From positions 310,001 through 374,000 of the forward strand of contig NZ_WBZD01000016.1 of assembly GCF_009720365.1 (NCBI RefSeq): a stretch of 64,000 nt of DNA. The letters run 5' to 3'. The DNA is from Catellatospora paridis. Its GTDB lineage: Bacteria; Actinomycetota; Actinomycetes; Mycobacteriales; Micromonosporaceae. This document shows positions 16,889 through 26,146 of the stretch, in pieces. The position numbers were made by a program, and so were the translations under genes. The notes below the pieces were generated by a model that did not search any database, had not been told where the DNA came from, and was given only the letters and a program-made list of their open reading frames with translations. Positions within the stretch are counted from its first letter, which is position 1. Each line of letters begins with the position of its first letter.

Positions 16889-16957
16889 CGTCCGACTTGC
16901 CCGGCGCATGCGGGTATGCGTGCGCAAGATACGCACATCTGCCGGGCAAGTCGGACG
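16889..16957. repeat. Hairpin with CGGACTTGCCCGGC arms, copy A
   Basis: Arms 16889-16905 (CGTCCGACTTGCCCGGC) and 16941-16957 are perfect 17-bp inverted repeats with a 35-nt loop. The loop contains CAAGATACGCACA at 16925-16937. A second element at 38654-38714 has the same arms and the complement of the same loop box, so this is a dispersed structured repeat. It occupies the gap between the FGE gene and the mannosyltransferase gene, both on the + strand, and could act as the FGE terminator. Confidence 0.75.
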
Positions 16958-17015
16958 ACCTCGGGTGACGGTCGCCGCCGGGTGGGGACCCGGGCTGCGG
17001 GCGGGCAGGTGTTCC

Positions 17016-17031
17016 GGGGAGGATTCTCCCC
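17016..17031 (+). promoter_or_regulatory. Small hairpin that buries the Shine-Dalgarno of the PIG-V-like gene
   Basis: GGGGAG (17016-17021), a GATT loop and CTCCCC (17026-17031) form a perfect 6-bp stem directly before the ATG at 17032. The only Shine-Dalgarno candidate, GGGGAGG, is in the left arm and would be inaccessible when the stem forms. Translation may be low or conditional. Confidence 0.5.
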
Positions 17032-18285
17032 ATGTCCTCAGCGCCCTTCGCCGTCCTCGCCCCCGAGGTCCCGGCGACCGCTCCCGAGGATCCGCGGTCG
17101 CCGTCGCGGTGGCGCCGCAGGGCCCTGGCGCTGCTCCCGCCGGTGCTGGCCTACCTGGTCAGTCACCTGGTCTACACGGTCGCCGCGGCGCTGGTGGCCG
17201 AGCCGTTCCTGCCGGTGTCCGGCCGCGTGCGCGCCGACTCGGGGCTCTACGCGCTGGTCGCCTCGCGCGGTTACGAGCTGTTCCTGTGCGACGCCGACCC
17301 CGCCCTCGGCCCGATGTTCGCGCCCGGCGCATGGTGCGGCAACGCGGGCTGGTTCCCGCTCTACCCCGGCCTCATCCGGGTGCTCACCTGGCCCACCGGG
17401 CTCGGCGAGTACGAAGCCGGCCTGATCGTCACCGAGGTCTGCCTGCTGCTGTCGTTCGTGCTGCTGTGGCGGTTGCTGCGCGACACGCCCCGGCCGGTCG
17501 CCGCCGCCGTGCTGACGCTGGCGACGCTGCTGCCCGCGGGCGTCTACCTGCACGCCGTGTTCCCGATGGCGCTGGCCGGAGCCCTGCTGCTCGCCTGCGT
17601 GACCGCGGTCGCGTCCCGCCGGTGGGTGCTCGCGGGACTGGCCGGAGCGCTGGTCGCCGCGGCCTACCCGATGGGAGTCGCGGTCGCCGCGATCGGCTTC
17701 GGCGCGGTGCTGACCCTGCTCGGCCGCCGTGAGCTGCGGCCGTGGGCGGCGGGGCGGGCCGCGCTCGCCGTGTGCGGGCTGCCGCTGGCCGGGCTGGGCG
17801 CGGTCTTCGGCCTGCACCAGCTGACCGTCGGGCACTGGAACGCGTACCTGATGATCCAGGAGCACTACGGCAACGGCCTGCACAACCCGCTGGAGTCGCT
17901 GGCCGAGCTTGCCACCGAACCGGCCGTGATCCCGATCTCCGAGCCCCGGCAGGACCTGCTCTGGGTGCTGCATGTGTTCACCGACGCCGAGCTGTGGTGG
18001 GCGCTGGCGCTGGCGCTGCTGGCCGTGGCCGCCGCGGTGATCGCCTCGGCTCGCGGGCGGCTGCGGCCGTTCGACGCCGGGCTCGCGATCTACGCGGTCG
18101 CGCTGTTCGTCGGGCCGCTGATCGCCGGGCCGGGCGTGTCCCAGTACCGCTCGCACACCCTGCTGCTGCCCGCGCTGCTCGTGCTGCGGCACCTGCCCGC
18201 GAAGCTGCTGTGGCCGTACGCCGTCGTCGCGGGTGTGATCGCGGTGCCGATGGGCATGCTCTTCTCGACCTGGCTGCTGTTCTGA
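17032..18285 (+). CDS. PIG-V-like integral membrane mannosyltransferase (GT-C)
   Basis: 417 residues, about ten membrane segments. The first extracytoplasmic loop has the DSGLYALVASRGYE motif, matching the acidic Asp motif (F/W-D-x-x-x-Y) of PIG-V/GPI-mannosyltransferase-2-like actinobacterial proteins. The next loop carries three cysteines (LCDADP, WCGNAGWFPLYPG). Such enzymes use polyprenyl-phosphate mannose on the outer face of the membrane. The acceptor is unknown. It starts right after a hairpin that covers its ribosome-binding site and is followed by the phosphofructokinase gene about 100 bp downstream. Confidence 0.8.
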   Translation: MSSAPFAVLAPEVPATAPEDPRSPSRWRRRALALLPPVLAYLVSHLVYTVAAALVAEPFLPVSGRVRADSGLYALVASRGYELFLCDADPALGPMFAPGAWCGNAGWFPLYPGLIRVLTWPTGLGEYEAGLIVTEVCLLLSFVLLWRLLRDTPRPVAAAVLTLATLLPAGVYLHAVFPMALAGALLLACVTAVASRRWVLAGLAGALVAAAYPMGVAVAAIGFGAVLTLLGRRELRPWAAGRAALAVCGLPLAGLGAVFGLHQLTVGHWNAYLMIQEHYGNGLHNPLESLAELATEPAVIPISEPRQDLLWVLHVFTDAELWWALALALLAVAAAVIASARGRLRPFDAGLAIYAVALFVGPLIAGPGVSQYRSHTLLLPALLVLRHLPAKLLWPYAVVAGVIAVPMGMLFSTWLLF

Positions 18286-18390
18286 GCGATGATCCATCTG
18301 CCGGACCCGGCGGCGCAGCCGCGGCCCGGTGAAACATTGTCCCGATAGGCTGCTCGCCCCGCCGCGACCAGCGACATGTGGAGGACGGCC

Positions 18391-19719
18391 ATGGCTCCGG
18401 AGTCCGTTGACCTGACGGTGCGCACGCTCGGCGACTGCCGCATCGCATCGCCGCTGGCACCGCTGCTGGCCGAGACCGAGAGCACCGAGCACTACGTCGA
18501 CGAGAACGACCGGGTGCTGTTCGACGACACCGTGAACATGGTCGCCGCGCGCAAGGCCAAGCTGGACGCGCTGCCCGGCTTCGAGCCCGGCGGCCCCCGC
18601 CGCAAGATCTTCTTCCAGCCGTCGAAGACCCGCGTCGGCATCGTCACCTGCGGCGGCCTGTGCCCCGGCCTCAACGACGTCATCCGCGGCCTGGTGCTGG
18701 AGCTGACCTCGCACTACGGCGTCACCAAGATCTACGGGTTCCGCAACGGCTACCAGGGCTTCATCGCCAAGTACGGCCATCCGCCGATCGACCTCGACGC
18801 CGAGGCGGTCAGCGGCGTCAACGAGTACGGCGGCACCATCCTGGGCACCTCCCGGGGCAGCCAGGACCCGTACGAGATCGTCGACTGCCTGGAGTCGATG
18901 AGCATCAACGTGCTGTTCGTGATCGGCGGCGACGGCTCCATGCGCGGCGCGCTGACCATCGCCGACGTGGTCAAGGAGCGCGGCCTGAAGATCGCCGTGA
19001 TCGGTGTGCCGAAGACCATCGACAACGACATCCCGTACATCGACCAGAGCTTCGGCTTCCAGACCGCCTTCTCCAAGGCGACCGAGTCGCTGCGCAGCGC
19101 CCACGTCGAAGCCCGCGCGGTGCCCAACGGGGTCGGCCTGGTCCAGGTCATGGGCCGCCACTCCGGCTTCATCGCCTGCTACGCGGCGCTGGCCAACAAC
19201 GACGCCGACTACGTGCTCATCCCCGAGGTGCCGTTCCAGCTCGACGGCGCCGACGGCTTCCTGGCCCACCTGCGGCGGCGGGTCCGCGAGCGCGGCCACG
19301 CGGTGGTGGTCGCCGCCGAGGGCGCGGGCCAGGAGTACCTGGAGTCCGGCGAGCCCGGCCAGGTCGACCAGTCCGGCAACCGCAAACTCAAGGACATCGG
19401 CCTCTACCTGCGCAGACGTATCGCCGACGACTTCGCCGAGCACGGCATGGAGACCAGCCTCAAGTACATCGACCCGAGCTACGCCATCCGCAGCGTGCCC
19501 GCCAACCCGTACGACAGCGTCTACTGCATCCGGCTGGCCCACGCCGCCGTGCACGCGGCCATGGCCGGGCGCACCGCGATGGTGGTCGGCCGCTGGCGCG
19601 GCCGCTTCGTGCACGTCCCGATAGCCCTCGCCATCAGCAAGCGCAACCAGGTGGACCCCGCCGGCGACCTCTGGATGTCCGTCCTGGAGACGACCGGCCA
19701 ACCCCGCCGCTTCGCCTGA
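18391..19719 (+). CDS. ATP-dependent 6-phosphofructokinase (plant/spirochaete-type long PFK)
   Basis: 442 residues from the ATG at 18391, six bases after GGAGG; an ATG at 18376 contains the ribosome-binding site and is rejected. The PFK core starts after an about 85-residue N-terminal extension: GIVTCGGLCPGLND, then GGDGSMRGA, then PKTIDNDIPYIDQSFGFQTA, then MGRHSGFIA. GGDG rather than GGDD at the nucleotide site predicts ATP, not pyrophosphate, as phosphoryl donor. It phosphorylates fructose 6-phosphate and belongs to the long group related to plant PFKs. Its neighbours make and break alpha-glucan, so it may commit the released hexose phosphate to glycolysis. Confidence 0.9.
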   Translation: MAPESVDLTVRTLGDCRIASPLAPLLAETESTEHYVDENDRVLFDDTVNMVAARKAKLDALPGFEPGGPRRKIFFQPSKTRVGIVTCGGLCPGLNDVIRGLVLELTSHYGVTKIYGFRNGYQGFIAKYGHPPIDLDAEAVSGVNEYGGTILGTSRGSQDPYEIVDCLESMSINVLFVIGGDGSMRGALTIADVVKERGLKIAVIGVPKTIDNDIPYIDQSFGFQTAFSKATESLRSAHVEARAVPNGVGLVQVMGRHSGFIACYAALANNDADYVLIPEVPFQLDGADGFLAHLRRRVRERGHAVVVAAEGAGQEYLESGEPGQVDQSGNRKLKDIGLYLRRRIADDFAEHGMETSLKYIDPSYAIRSVPANPYDSVYCIRLAHAAVHAAMAGRTAMVVGRWRGRFVHVPIALAISKRNQVDPAGDLWMSVLETTGQPRRFA

Positions 19720-19737
19720 CCCCGCCCCGCCCCGCGG

Positions 19738-22371
19738 TCAGTGGTGGCGGTTGCGGGTGAGGATGAGGTCGAGGACCAGGGCGGTCCAGCCGCACTGGTG
19801 GGTGGCGCCCAGGCCCAGGCCGTTGTCGCCGTGGAAGAACTCCGGGAAGGTCAGGTGCTGGGTCCAGTCGGGGTGGTCGCCTAGCAGGGGGTGGACCGGC
19901 AGGTAGGGCCGGTTGCCGTGCTTGTCGGGCAGGAACAGGCTGATGAGGCGGTCGGAGAGGTCGTCGGCGATCTGGTCGAGGGTCAGCTTCTGCCCGGACC
20001 GGGTCGGATACTCCACCAGCAGGTCGTCGTGGAAGAACCGGGCGTAGTGCCGGATCCCCTCGATGAGCAGGTAGTTCGTCGGGAACCAGATCGGCCCGCG
20101 CCAGTTGGAGTTGCCGCCGAACAGCCCGTTGTTCGACTCCGCCGGCTCGTACCCCACCGTGTAGTCGTGCCCGCCGAGCCGGATCGTGTACGGCTTGTCC
20201 AGGTGCGCGCGCGACAGCGTGCGCAGCCCGTAGTCGGACAGGAACTCCTCGGTGTCCAGCATCCGGCTCAGGATGCGGCGCAGCTGCTCCGGCCCCACCA
20301 CCGCGAGCAGGCGCTGCTGCTGCCCGCCGTCGGAGATCCGGCGCGCCCCGACGACCTCGGTGAACTCCGGCCGGTTGGTCAGGAACCAGCGCAGCCGGGC
20401 GGCGATCTCCGGCAGCCGCACCAGCGTCACCGAGCTGAGCGTCGTCGTCGCGCACAGCGGCAGCAGGCCGACCACCGAGCGCACCTTCAGCGGCACCTCC
20501 CGCCCGTCGGTGCGCCGCAGCAGGTCGTAGAAGAAGCCGTCCTCGTCGTCCCAGAGCCCCTGGTGCGAGGCGGCGTTGGCGATGTACGCGAAGTGTTCGA
20601 GGAACTTGGTCGCTATGTCGGTCCACACCCGGTCGTGGGTGGCCAGCACCAGCGAGATCTCCAGCAGGTTGAGGGCGTACATCGCCATCCAGGCGGTGCC
20701 GTCGGACTGCTCCAGCACGCCGGGCACGGGCAGCGACGCCGACCGGTCGAACGGTCCGACGTTGTCCAGGCCGAGGAAGCCGCCCTCGAACAGGTTGTTG
20801 CCGCCGGTGTCCTTGCGGTTGACCCACCAGGTGAAGTTGAGCAGCAGCTTGTGCATGACGCGGGCCAGGAAGGCGTAGTCGCGCCCGCCGTCGATCTCGA
20901 ACACCCGCAGCGCCGCCCAGGCGTGCACGGGCGGGTTGACGTCGCCGAACGCCCACTCGTACGCCGGGAGCTGCCCGTTGGGGTGCAGGTACCAGTCGCG
21001 CAGCAGGAGCAGGATCTGCTCCTTGGCGAAGTGCGGGTCGACGCGGGCCAGCGCGACGCAGTGGAAGGCCAGGTCCCAGGCGGCGTACCAGGGATACTCC
21101 CAGGGGTCCGGCATGGAGATGACGTCGAAGCTGGTCATGTGCCGCCAGGCGCTGTTGCGCCCGAACCGGCGGCCCTCCGGCGGCGCGGGCGAGGCCGGGT
21201 CGCCGTCGAGCCAGCGGGCCACGTCGTAGTGGTAGAACTGCTTGCCCCACATCAGCCCGGCGACCGCCTCGCGCACCACCTGCGCCTGCGCGGGCGGCGT
21301 GCCCGGCGGGATCAGCCAGCCGAAGTACTGGTCGGCCTCGGCCTTACGCGCGGCCATGACCTGGTCGTACTCCACGCCCAGCGAGGGTGCCGGGCGCTCC
21401 TTGCCGCCCGGCGCGGCGATCTGCGTCAGCCGAAGCCGGATCTGCGCCGTCTGGCCCGGCTGCACGGTCAGCACGTAGTGCAGCGCGGCCTTGGTGCCGG
21501 TGCGCTCCGGGTTGACCGTGGGCAGCCCGTGCACCACGTGGTCGGCGATACCGTCTTTCGGGTAGTCGGGCGTCTCCTCGTATCCCCACAGCCGCGCCGC
21601 GTTGGTCTCGTTGTCGCAGGCCAGCGGCACGGGCGTGCCGTCGCCCTGCAGCATCAGGCGGCCCAGGATGCGATGCTGGGCCCGCAGCCCGCTGCCGTCC
21701 GCCACGATCTCCGGTTTGTCGTCGCGCCCCGGCAGGCCCCATGACCAGGTGTTACGGAACCACAGCGTGGGCAGCACGTGCAGGGTCGCGGGGTCCGCGC
21801 CGCGGTTGGTGACCGAGACGAGCACGCACATGTCCGTCGGCGAGGCCTTGGCGTAGTCGACGGTGACGACCCAGTACCGGTCGTCGGCGAAGACGCCGGT
21901 GTCGGCCAGCTCGTACTCCGGTTCGGAGCGGTCCAGCTGCCGGTTGACCGCGACCAGCTCCGAGTACGGGAACTCGCGCTGCGGGTAGTGGTAGCGCCAC
22001 GACATCCACGAGTGCGTCGGCGTGGAGTCGGTGTACCACCAGTACTCCTTGGCGTCCTCGCCGTGGTTGCCCTCGTTGCCGGTCAGGCCGAAGATGCGCT
22101 CCTTGAGGATCGGGTCGGCCCCGTTCCACAGGCCCAGGCCGAAGCAGAAGGTCTGCCGCTCGTCGCAGATGCCGGCCAGCCCGTCCTCGTTCCAGCGGAA
22201 CGCGCGGGAGCGGGCGTGGTCGTGCGGGAAGTACTCCCAGGCCGTGCCGTGCTCGCTGTAGTCCTCGCGCACGGTGCCCCAGGCCCGCTCGGACAGGTAC
22301 GGCCCCCACATCCGCCAGGGCTCCGCCCCGGCATCCGCGTCGGCAAGTCTCCTGCGTTCCGCATCCGTCAC
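19738..22371 (-). CDS. Glycoside hydrolase family 63-type glucosidase
   Basis: 877 residues from a GTG with GGGGAA upstream. The N-terminal half is a beta-sandwich (GLWNGADPILKERIFGLTGNEGNHGED, ELADTGVFADDRYWVVTVDYAKA). The C-terminal half is an (alpha/alpha)6 barrel with the family blocks WEYPWYAAWDLAFH (candidate general acid Asp) and NSNWRGPIWFPTNYLL. There is no signal peptide, so it is a cytosolic enzyme cutting terminal alpha-glucosyl residues. The mycobacterial glucosylglycerate hydrolase is a shorter relative (about 450 residues), so a different substrate, perhaps an oligoglucan, is likely. It is divergent from the GH133 gene across 125 bp and convergent with the PFK gene at only 18 bp. 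Confidence 0.88.
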   Translation of the reverse strand: MTDAERRRLADADAGAEPWRMWGPYLSERAWGTVREDYSEHGTAWEYFPHDHARSRAFRWNEDGLAGICDERQTFCFGLGLWNGADPILKERIFGLTGNEGNHGEDAKEYWWYTDSTPTHSWMSWRYHYPQREFPYSELVAVNRQLDRSEPEYELADTGVFADDRYWVVTVDYAKASPTDMCVLVSVTNRGADPATLHVLPTLWFRNTWSWGLPGRDDKPEIVADGSGLRAQHRILGRLMLQGDGTPVPLACDNETNAARLWGYEETPDYPKDGIADHVVHGLPTVNPERTGTKAALHYVLTVQPGQTAQIRLRLTQIAAPGGKERPAPSLGVEYDQVMAARKAEADQYFGWLIPPGTPPAQAQVVREAVAGLMWGKQFYHYDVARWLDGDPASPAPPEGRRFGRNSAWRHMTSFDVISMPDPWEYPWYAAWDLAFHCVALARVDPHFAKEQILLLLRDWYLHPNGQLPAYEWAFGDVNPPVHAWAALRVFEIDGGRDYAFLARVMHKLLLNFTWWVNRKDTGGNNLFEGGFLGLDNVGPFDRSASLPVPGVLEQSDGTAWMAMYALNLLEISLVLATHDRVWTDIATKFLEHFAYIANAASHQGLWDDEDGFFYDLLRRTDGREVPLKVRSVVGLLPLCATTTLSSVTLVRLPEIAARLRWFLTNRPEFTEVVGARRISDGGQQQRLLAVVGPEQLRRILSRMLDTEEFLSDYGLRTLSRAHLDKPYTIRLGGHDYTVGYEPAESNNGLFGGNSNWRGPIWFPTNYLLIEGIRHYARFFHDDLLVEYPTRSGQKLTLDQIADDLSDRLISLFLPDKHGNRPYLPVHPLLGDHPDWTQHLTFPEFFHGDNGLGLGATHQCGWTALVLDLILTRNRHH

Positions 22372-22496
22372 GCGTGTTCCCCGCTCTGCTCGCCCACCCC
22401 GTGATTGTCTCCTGCCTCTGTTACACGTCTGCGTATCTTTGGCGGAGTCGCGCGATCACCATCCCGATTGCCCCGGTTTTTTGACAGAGTTGCTGC

Positions 22497-24461
22497 ATGC
22501 GATTCGGGACGCAGGTATGCGGCGAGCCGGGCCTCGGCGCGGCGCGGGAGTGGCTGGTGGCCGACGGGCGCGGCGGCTACGCGATGGGCACGGTGAGCGG
22601 GCTGCGCACCCGCCGTTACCACGCACTGCTGGTGGTCGCGGGTGACACTCCGGCGGCACGGCACGTGGGCCTGGCCGCCCTGGATCCGGTGGTGCGCCTG
22701 CCCGGCGGCCGGATCGTGCGACTGGGCGTCCACGAGTGGGCCGACGGCACGATCGCCCCGCAGGGACACCTCCTGCTGGAGGAGTTCACCCTGGTCGACG
22801 GGCTGCCCCGGTGGCGCTGGCGGATCGGCGCGACGGTGCTGGAGCGCACCCTCGGGATGCGCCACGGCTCCCCGTGCGTGGCGGTCGTGGACCGGCTCGT
22901 CGGCGGTGGGCCGGTGGAGCTGTCCCTGGAGGCGCTGTGCACGTGGCGTGACCAGCACGGCGAGCGTCGCGCGGGTGACCTGCCGGTGCACGAGGTCGCC
23001 GGGGGCGCGGTCGTCGCCGGCGCGTACCGGCTGCGCGGCCGCCTGGCCACCGGCGGCGGCCCCGCGTCGACGCCCGCCGGACCGCCCGACACCCGGCCGT
23101 GGGCCGACCGGGCCGCCGACGCCGGCTGGGCCCCGGACGGGACCTGGCTGCACAACGTGCACCACCGGATGGAGGCCGCCCGCGGCTACGTGCCGAACGA
23201 GGATCTGCTGCTGGCGGGCCGGTTCACCGCGACGCTGGCCGAGCCCGGCGACGCCCTGGAGGTGACCGCCTGGGCCGGTGACCTGAGCGTCGAGCCGCCG
23301 CCGGCCGCGACGATCGTGGACGCGGAGCGCGCGCGCCGCCGGGCGCTGACCGCCGGTGCGGCCGACGCCGACGCCGCGCAGCTGACCCTGGCCGCGGACG
23401 CGTTCGTGGTGACCACCGCCGCCGGGCCGGACGTGGTGGCGGGTTACCCGTGGTTCGGTGCCTGGTCACGCGACACGATGACCTCCTACGAGGGCCTCTT
23501 CCTGGCCACCGGGCGCGCGGAGCAGGGGCGGGAGCTGCTGCGGGCGTACGCGGCGACGCTCTCGGAGGGCATGCTCGCCAACACGGCCGACGGCGGCGCG
23601 GTCGGTTACAACACCGCCGACGCGACGTTGTGGTTCCTGCACGCGATCGACCGGCACGTGCGCGCGAGCGACGACGACGACCTCGCCGCGGAGCTGGTGC
23701 CCGCGCTGGACGAGGTGCTGGCGGCGCACTTGCGCGGCACCCGCTACGGGATCAAGGTGGACGAGAGCGACGGGCTGCTCGTGCAGGGCGCCGACGGCGA
23801 GGCGCTGACCTGGATGGACGCCCGCGTCGACGGGATGGGGGTGACCCCTCGCGCGGGCAAGGCCGTCGACATCAACGCGCTGTGGTGCAACGGGCTGGCG
23901 GCGCTGGCCGCGCTGCGCGAGCGGGCCGGGCGGCACAGCGACGACGTGCGGCGGCGGCACGTCGTGACGGAGGCCGCGTTCCGGCGACGCTTCCCCGCGC
24001 CGGACGGCCACCTCTACGACGTGCTCGATCCGGACGACGCCGCGCTGCGGCCGAACCAGCTGCTGGCCTACTCGCTGCCGTACGCCCCGATGGAGCCGGA
24101 CCCGGCGGTGCTGCACCGGATCACCGACGCGCTGCTCACCCCGCTCGGGCCGCGCAGCCTCGACCCGGCCGACCCGGCCTACCGGCCGGTGCACGGCGGC
24201 ACGCTGCGCGACCGGGATCTGGCCTACCACCAGGGCACGGTCTGGCCGTGGCTGATCGGGCCGCTGGGTGACGCGCTGCGCCGGGCCGGGCTGCCGACCC
24301 GCGAGGTGCTGACCGGGCTGCTGGCGCACCTGGGTGACCACGGTCTCGGCTCGGTCAGCGAGACCGCCGACGGCGACGCGCCGCACCGGGCCACGGGCTG
24401 CCCGTTCCAGGCGTGGAGCGTGGCCGAGACGATGAGAATTCACGTCACGTCTACTGACTAG
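22497..24461 (+). CDS. Amylo-alpha-1,6-glucosidase (GH133, archaeal/bacterial debranching type)
   Basis: 654 residues. The start matches the family beginning FGxxVCG...REWLVADGRGGYAMGTVSGLRTRRYHALLV, although no good Shine-Dalgarno precedes the ATG. The N-terminal beta domain is followed by an (alpha/alpha)6 catalytic barrel with GYPWFGAWSRDTM, TADATLWFLHAID, LTWMDARVDG and YHQGTVWPWLIGPL, the landmarks of GDE C-terminal domains. It hydrolyses alpha-1,6 branch-point glucose in glycogen-like glucans. No signal peptide. It is followed on the same strand by a GT4 glycosyltransferase and GlgB, so synthesis and debranching genes sit together. Confidence 0.9.
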   Translation: MRFGTQVCGEPGLGAAREWLVADGRGGYAMGTVSGLRTRRYHALLVVAGDTPAARHVGLAALDPVVRLPGGRIVRLGVHEWADGTIAPQGHLLLEEFTLVDGLPRWRWRIGATVLERTLGMRHGSPCVAVVDRLVGGGPVELSLEALCTWRDQHGERRAGDLPVHEVAGGAVVAGAYRLRGRLATGGGPASTPAGPPDTRPWADRAADAGWAPDGTWLHNVHHRMEAARGYVPNEDLLLAGRFTATLAEPGDALEVTAWAGDLSVEPPPAATIVDAERARRRALTAGAADADAAQLTLAADAFVVTTAAGPDVVAGYPWFGAWSRDTMTSYEGLFLATGRAEQGRELLRAYAATLSEGMLANTADGGAVGYNTADATLWFLHAIDRHVRASDDDDLAAELVPALDEVLAAHLRGTRYGIKVDESDGLLVQGADGEALTWMDARVDGMGVTPRAGKAVDINALWCNGLAALAALRERAGRHSDDVRRRHVVTEAAFRRRFPAPDGHLYDVLDPDDAALRPNQLLAYSLPYAPMEPDPAVLHRITDALLTPLGPRSLDPADPAYRPVHGGTLRDRDLAYHQGTVWPWLIGPLGDALRRAGLPTREVLTGLLAHLGDHGLGSVSETADGDAPHRATGCPFQAWSVAETMRIHVTSTD

Positions 24462-24603
24462 TAGCAGAGCGTAACAGACACGAAACACAAGGTCCCCAGC
24501 TCGAAATTGGTATCAGTCAGACTTTGTACAACCCCAACGGCGTACGCGGCATCGAGTGTCCGGTGCCTGATTCCGTATGCCCGGGAGTCTGCGAGGGGGC
24601 CGC

Positions 24604-25944
24604 ATGACCATGAACCTTCCCGTTCCATCGGGTCTGCCGACGGCATCGAAGCCGCTGCGGATCATGATGCTTTCCTGGGAGTACCCGCCGGTTGTGGTCG
24701 GCGGTCTCGGTCGGCACGTGCATGCGCTGGCCAATTCGCTGGTGATGGCCGGGCACCACGTCACCGTGGTCACCCGGCACGCGCCCGGCGCGCCGCTGGA
24801 GGAGTACGCTCCCCCGCCGATGCCCGGGCTGCAGGGGGTGCGCATCGTCCGCGCGCCCGAGGACCCGCCGCTGTTCCCGCTCGCCACCCCGACGCTGCTG
24901 GCGTGGACGATGGCGTTCAACCACACCCTCACCCGGGCCGCGCTGCGGGCCGCCGAGGCCGACGACTACGACGTGATCCACGGCCACGACTGGCTGGTCA
25001 CGCACACCGCGGTGACGCTGGCCGAGCACCTGGGCCGCCCGCTGGTCGCCACCATCCACGCCACCGAGGCCGGTCGGCACCAGGGCTGGCTGCCGGAGGA
25101 CCTGAACAAGAGCATCCACTCCGTCGAGTGGTGGCTCGGCCACCGCGCCTGCCGGGTGCTGGTCTGCTCGGAGTACATGCGCTGGGAGGTCACCCGGTTG
25201 CTCAACCTGCCCATCGGCAAGGTCGACGTCATCCCCAACGGGGTCGACGGCCGGGTCTGGAAGGCGCCCGTGCAGGCGGTCCGCGAGGCCCGCTCGCGCT
25301 TCGCCGGGGACGGCCCGCTGGTCGGCTTCGCCGGGCGGCTGGTGTACGAGAAGGGTGTGCAGCACCTGGTCGACGCCGTGCCGCAGCTGGCTGACGAGCA
25401 CCCGGGCCTGCGGGTGGTCATCGCCGGTGACGGCCCCTACCGCGAGCAGCTGGTCGAGGCGACGCACCAGTTGAAGATCGAGAAACAGGTCAGCTTCATC
25501 GGCTTCCTGTCCGAGCGCGAGCTGCCCGCCGTGCTCGCGGCGACCGACGCCACCGTGGTGCCCTCGCTGTACGAGCCGTTCGGCATGGTCGCGCTGGAGG
25601 CCGCCGCGGCCGGCGCGCCGCTGGCCGTCGCGGACACCGGCGGCCTGGCCGAGATCGTCGAGCCCGGCGTGACCGGCATGACCTTCCCGCACAGCAACCC
25701 CGAGGCCCTCGCGGGCGCCGTGGGCACGCTGCTCGCCGAGCCGGTCAAGGCCAAGCAGATCGCCAAGCGCGCGCTGACCATGGTGTCCAAGCGGTACGGC
25801 TGGCAGACCATCGCGGCCAGCACCGTGCAGACCTATCGCAGCGCCATCGCCCAGGAGCCCGCCTTCCAGGTCGAGCGCCTGGCCGAGCAGACCGGCGGTG
25901 AACGCCCTCAGATCATCGTCCCTGACGGAAACCTGCTCCGATGA
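24604..25944 (+). CDS. GT4 glycosyltransferase, glycogen synthase/GlgM-like
   Basis: 446 residues from the ATG at 24604 (GAGGGGG five bases upstream). The GT-B fold shows the N-terminal loop MMLSWEYPPVVVGGLGRHVHAL, the middle HGHDWLVTHTA, and the C-terminal donor-site E-x7-E as EPFGMVALE. Immediate linkage to glgB suggests it builds alpha-1,4-glucan or its maltose-1-phosphate precursor from a nucleotide sugar, as mycobacterial GT4 GlgA/GlgM (Rv1212c) does. It is longer than those by about 55 residues, mostly at the C-terminus. Donor specificity is not readable. The stop overlaps a mini-ORF start (ATGA). The 142-bp gap upstream is A/T-richer and is a likely promoter. Confidence 0.83.
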   Translation: MTMNLPVPSGLPTASKPLRIMMLSWEYPPVVVGGLGRHVHALANSLVMAGHHVTVVTRHAPGAPLEEYAPPPMPGLQGVRIVRAPEDPPLFPLATPTLLAWTMAFNHTLTRAALRAAEADDYDVIHGHDWLVTHTAVTLAEHLGRPLVATIHATEAGRHQGWLPEDLNKSIHSVEWWLGHRACRVLVCSEYMRWEVTRLLNLPIGKVDVIPNGVDGRVWKAPVQAVREARSRFAGDGPLVGFAGRLVYEKGVQHLVDAVPQLADEHPGLRVVIAGDGPYREQLVEATHQLKIEKQVSFIGFLSERELPAVLAATDATVVPSLYEPFGMVALEAAAAGAPLAVADTGGLAEIVEPGVTGMTFPHSNPEALAGAVGTLLAEPVKAKQIAKRALTMVSKRYGWQTIAASTVQTYRSAIAQEPAFQVERLAEQTGGERPQIIVPDGNLLR

Positions 25945-26011
25945 GCGAGCGGAGCGAGCGAATCATGGGCGCCGTTTGGCTCATCGCGCCGCCTCCGGCG
26001 TCGCGATGAGC
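25941..26011 (+). repeat. MSERSERI-type mini-ORF with a terminal hairpin
   Basis: A 22-codon frame (25941-26009) starts in the stop of the GT4 gene (ATGA) with ATGAGCGAGCGGAGCGAGCG, encoding MSERSERIMG. Its last part is an inverted repeat, GCTCATCGCG (25979-25988) with CGCGATGAGC (26002-26011), loop 13 nt. I recall this Ser-Glu-Arg opening as a recurrent sequence at gene borders in Micromonospora-like genomes, so it is more likely a structured repeat than a protein gene. It lies in the 202-bp space before glgB and could tune glgB expression. Confidence 0.55.
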
Positions 26012-26146
26012 GCGCGCCCAGCGGGCCCGGCCGACGGCCAGGCCCGCCCCACCCCGACCGCAAGCGAACCGATGAGCAGCGAGGACGGTGCGGATACGGC
26101 TTCGGCTCGTTGGTCAACGGGGCATCCGGAACGGCGAGGAGAAGCC

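Noticed and set aside
17038-19701. An 887-codon minus-strand frame over the mannosyltransferase and PFK genes
   Set aside because: It covers two recognisable genes and has no motif of its own; antisense shadow of two strongly biased frames.
22420-22480. Possible third copy of the TGTGCGTATCTTG repeat (CTGCGTATCTTTGG)
   Set aside because: Only about ten bases match and no CGGACTTGCC arms are present; chance or complete decay cannot be told apart.
25979-26011. Riboswitch for glgB control
   Set aside because: A single 10-bp hairpin without any known aptamer features; recorded only as part of the mini-ORF repeat.
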